8,226 bases of DNA from an uncultured Clostridia bacterium (GTDB lineage Bacteria > Bacillota > Clostridia > Oscillospirales > Ruminococcaceae): assembly GCA_947177545.1 (NCBI GenBank), contig CAMWVF010000032.1, positions 1-8,226 of the forward strand, written 5' to 3'. Both the position numbers and the translations under genes were made by a program. The notes beneath the pieces are model-generated. The model had not been told where the DNA came from, searched no databases, and saw nothing but the letters and a program-made list of their open reading frames with translations. This document shows, one piece after another, positions 6,549 through 8,226 of this stretch (position 1 is the first letter of the stretch; each line of letters starts with the position of its first letter).

Positions 6549-8012
6549 TTATTCAATGACCCTTATCCGTTCTATATTCATATCCTCGGTACCCGTCATA
6601 ACGCAGCCCCGCTCCTTGGAGTAGCTTATGTAGCCGAGAATTTCCTCCGTTATCATTTCACCCGGAGCAAGTATTGGTATGCCCGGAGGATAGCACATTA
6701 CAAACTCGCCGCTTATCCGTCCCGAGCTTTCCTCAACGGGTACGGACTTCTGATTTCCGTAAAACGCCGCCTGCGGTGACAGAATTACTTTCGGGTTTAT
6801 GTACTCGTGGTCAAGCATACCAGTCTTGTCCTTGGAGAAACGCCGCTTTACCTCCGCCATTGCGGAAACAAGGCGCTCTATGTCCTTCCACATATCACCT
6901 GCGGAAATGTACGCAAGAATGTTGCCGATATCGCCGAATTCTATCTGAATATCATAGCAGTCCCGCAGATAATCGTAGACCTCAATTCCTGCAAGACCTA
7001 TATCGCGGGTGTGGACGGAAAGCTTTGTGCGGTCAAAATCATAAATATCGTCGCCGTTTTTCAGCTCGTCCGCAAAAGCGTAATATCCGCCAATTTTGGC
7101 AATCTCCTCCCTTGCGTAATCGGCGGTCTTTACCACCTTGGCGATTATTTCTTTTCCGTTTAAAGCAAGATTTCTCCGCGAAATATCCAGCGATGACAGC
7201 AGCAAATACGACCCGCTTGTGGTCTGTGTAAGATTTATCACCGAACGTACTCTTCCCTCGGTAACTCCAAAGCTTGCGGCATTTGCACCGATAAGCAGGA
7301 AGCTGCTTTGAGTGAGAGAACCGCCCGACTTGTGCATGGAAACGGCAGCCATATCTGCGCCTGCCGCCATTGCGGATATGGGCATATTTTCCCCGAAATA
7401 AAAATGCGTGCCGTGAGCCTCGTCCACAAGTACAGCCATGCCGTGTCTGTGAGCAAGCTCAGTGATTTTTTTCAGGTCGGAGCATATACCGTAATATGTG
7501 GGATTGTTCACAAAAACCGCCTTTGCCTCCGGGTTTTCAAGTATAGCCTTTTCAACATCGCAAACGCTCATTCCGAGAGGTATTCCGAGACGTTCGTTCA
7601 CTCCCGGGTTAACGTACACTGGAATCGCCCCGCTTAAAACAAGGGAATTTATCGCGCTCCTGTGGACGTTTCTCGGCATGATTATTTTCTCCCCGGCGCG
7701 GCACACGGAAAGTATCATGGACTGCACCGCCGACGTTGTTCCGCCTATCATAAAAAAGCAGTAAGCCGCTTTAAACGCCTCCGCCGCCAGCTCCTCGGCT
7801 TCCTTTATGACCGAGGTGGGGTGACAGAGATTATCCAGCGGCTTCATTGAATTAACATCAACAGACAAACAGGTCTTGCCCAGAAATTCGGTAAGCTCCG
7901 GATTGCCCTTTCCGTGCTTATGCCCGGGAACGTCAAATGGAACTATCCTTGCGTCCCGATATTTAAGCAGAGCCTCGTATATCGGCGCTCTGCCCTGATC
8001 AAGTTCAGACAT
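6549..8012 (-). CDS. speA: Arginine decarboxylase, Orn/Lys/Arg decarboxylase family
   Basis: SpeA is a PLP-dependent fold-type I enzyme that decarboxylates arginine to agmatine, the substrate of SpeB. The 487-aa protein matches the short B. subtilis-type form without the N-terminal wing domain of the large E. coli enzymes. Motifs: VPGHKHG (28-34), IGGTTSAVQ (89-97, phosphate loop), NNPTYYG (169-175), LVDEAHGTHF (195-204, with D197 for the pyridine nitrogen and H200 stacking on PLP) and SMHKSGGSLTQSS (225-237; K228 forms the PLP Schiff base). A C-terminal domain follows from about residue 370 and includes CYPPGIPILAPGE. Related members act on lysine or ornithine; the speB neighbour argues for arginine. 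The start follows AAGGTG by 9 bases. It is the first gene of the operon, with a 67-base gap and no terminator before the next gene. Confidence 0.93.
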   Translation of the reverse strand: MSELDQGRAPIYEALLKYRDARIVPFDVPGHKHGKGNPELTEFLGKTCLSVDVNSMKPLDNLCHPTSVIKEAEELAAEAFKAAYCFFMIGGTTSAVQSMILSVCRAGEKIIMPRNVHRSAINSLVLSGAIPVYVNPGVNERLGIPLGMSVCDVEKAILENPEAKAVFVNNPTYYGICSDLKKITELAHRHGMAVLVDEAHGTHFYFGENMPISAMAAGADMAAVSMHKSGGSLTQSSFLLIGANAASFGVTEGRVRSVINLTQTTSGSYLLLSSLDISRRNLALNGKEIIAKVVKTADYAREEIAKIGGYYAFADELKNGDDIYDFDRTKLSVHTRDIGLAGIEVYDYLRDCYDIQIEFGDIGNILAYISAGDMWKDIERLVSAMAEVKRRFSKDKTGMLDHEYINPKVILSPQAAFYGNQKSVPVEESSGRISGEFVMCYPPGIPILAPGEMITEEILGYISYSKERGCVMTGTEDMNIERIRVIE

Positions 8013-8043
8013 AAAAAATCACACCTTTTTGAAGTAATTTCCA

Positions 8044-8222
8044 AGAACCTGTCTACACAAGATTAGTGTGCAGTGTGCGGATTTTCGAGCATAATTTTGT
8101 CGGTGACAAGGTCAAAAAATTGCAGGCATACTCGCGTATGGCAAGGATTTTTAACGCAGTCATCTTCCTGCGGACAAAATTTGCCGAAAAGACCAGCGCT
8201 ATATCTTGCGAAGACAGGTTCT
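8044..8222. mobile_element. MITE-like foldback element
   Basis: This 179-bp non-coding block is an imperfect palindrome along most of its length. The outer arms (8044-8063 and 8203-8222) pair at 18 of 20 positions, with 11 perfect bases at the tips (AGAACCTGTCT). Inner arms also pair: the region of TTTTCGAGCATAATTTTGTC opposite GACAAAATTTGCCGAAAA, and CATAC opposite GTATG around a TCGC apex. It contains no open frame of note and no transposase. That fits a miniature inverted-repeat element moved in trans, or a structured dispersed repeat. The window ends 4 bases past it, so a target-site duplication cannot be judged. Confidence 0.6.
8088..8115 (-). promoter_or_regulatory. Candidate promoter for speA inside the foldback element
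   Basis: On the - strand, TTGACC (8110-8115; 5 of 6 to TTGACA) and TATGCT (8088-8093; 4 of 6 to TATAAT) are separated by 16 bases. Transcription would start near 8080 and give a leader of about 70 bases containing one terminal repeat. The -10 is imperfect. With only 31 bases between the element and speA, the promoter must be within the element or upstream of it. Confidence 0.35.
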
Positions 8223-8226
8223 AAGA

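Noticed and set aside
6482..6556. Longer version of the 82-aa protein starting inside speA
   Set aside because: A GAGGAG site 8 bases before 6481 supports the shorter start; the extension contains no meaningful conserved feature that I can see.

Overview
The window looks like chromosomal DNA from a low-to-mid GC Gram-positive Clostridia bacterium, possibly a Ruminococcus/Oscillospiraceae relative. The reasons are strong AGGAGG-type ribosome binding sites, tight gene spacing, short B. subtilis-type SpeA architecture and AT-leaning codons. The exact genus cannot be read from the sequence.

Left part (1-1747, + strand): three tandem genes encode small membrane proteins of one paralogous family, each with about four membrane segments and an N-terminal DEMQ motif. 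The first two end in an almost identical stretch of 62 bases, which encodes their C-terminus and also carries the ribosome binding site and ATG of the next gene. The function is unknown. A perfect 16-bp hairpin (1758-1796) lies between this cluster and the converging operon and probably terminates both.

Main part (8012 down to 1943, - strand): seven closely spaced genes look like one operon. In transcription order they are speA (arginine decarboxylase), an 82-aa two-TM protein, a 208-aa TM-soluble-TM protein, speE (spermidine synthase), speB (agmatinase), a CLC-family anion transporter and a 159-aa TM-soluble-TM protein. SpeA and SpeB convert arginine to agmatine and then putrescine. SpeE adds an aminopropyl group to make spermidine; no speD, the source of decarboxylated SAM, is in the window. 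The CLC protein has selectivity-filter motifs more like the fluoride/proton-antiporter (CLC-F) branch than like E. coli ClcA. The three small membrane proteins have no clear role; two share a DUF3592-like layout.

Right end (8044-8222): directly upstream of speA sits a 179-bp imperfect palindrome with roughly 20-bp terminal inverted repeats, which looks like a MITE or foldback repeat. Only about 31 bp separate it from speA, so the operon promoter must lie within or beyond it. A plausible promoter is visible inside it.

The most notable points are the CLC/polyamine operon with its unexplained membrane proteins, the foldback element at the operon's head, and the shared 3' ends of the tandem paralogs.
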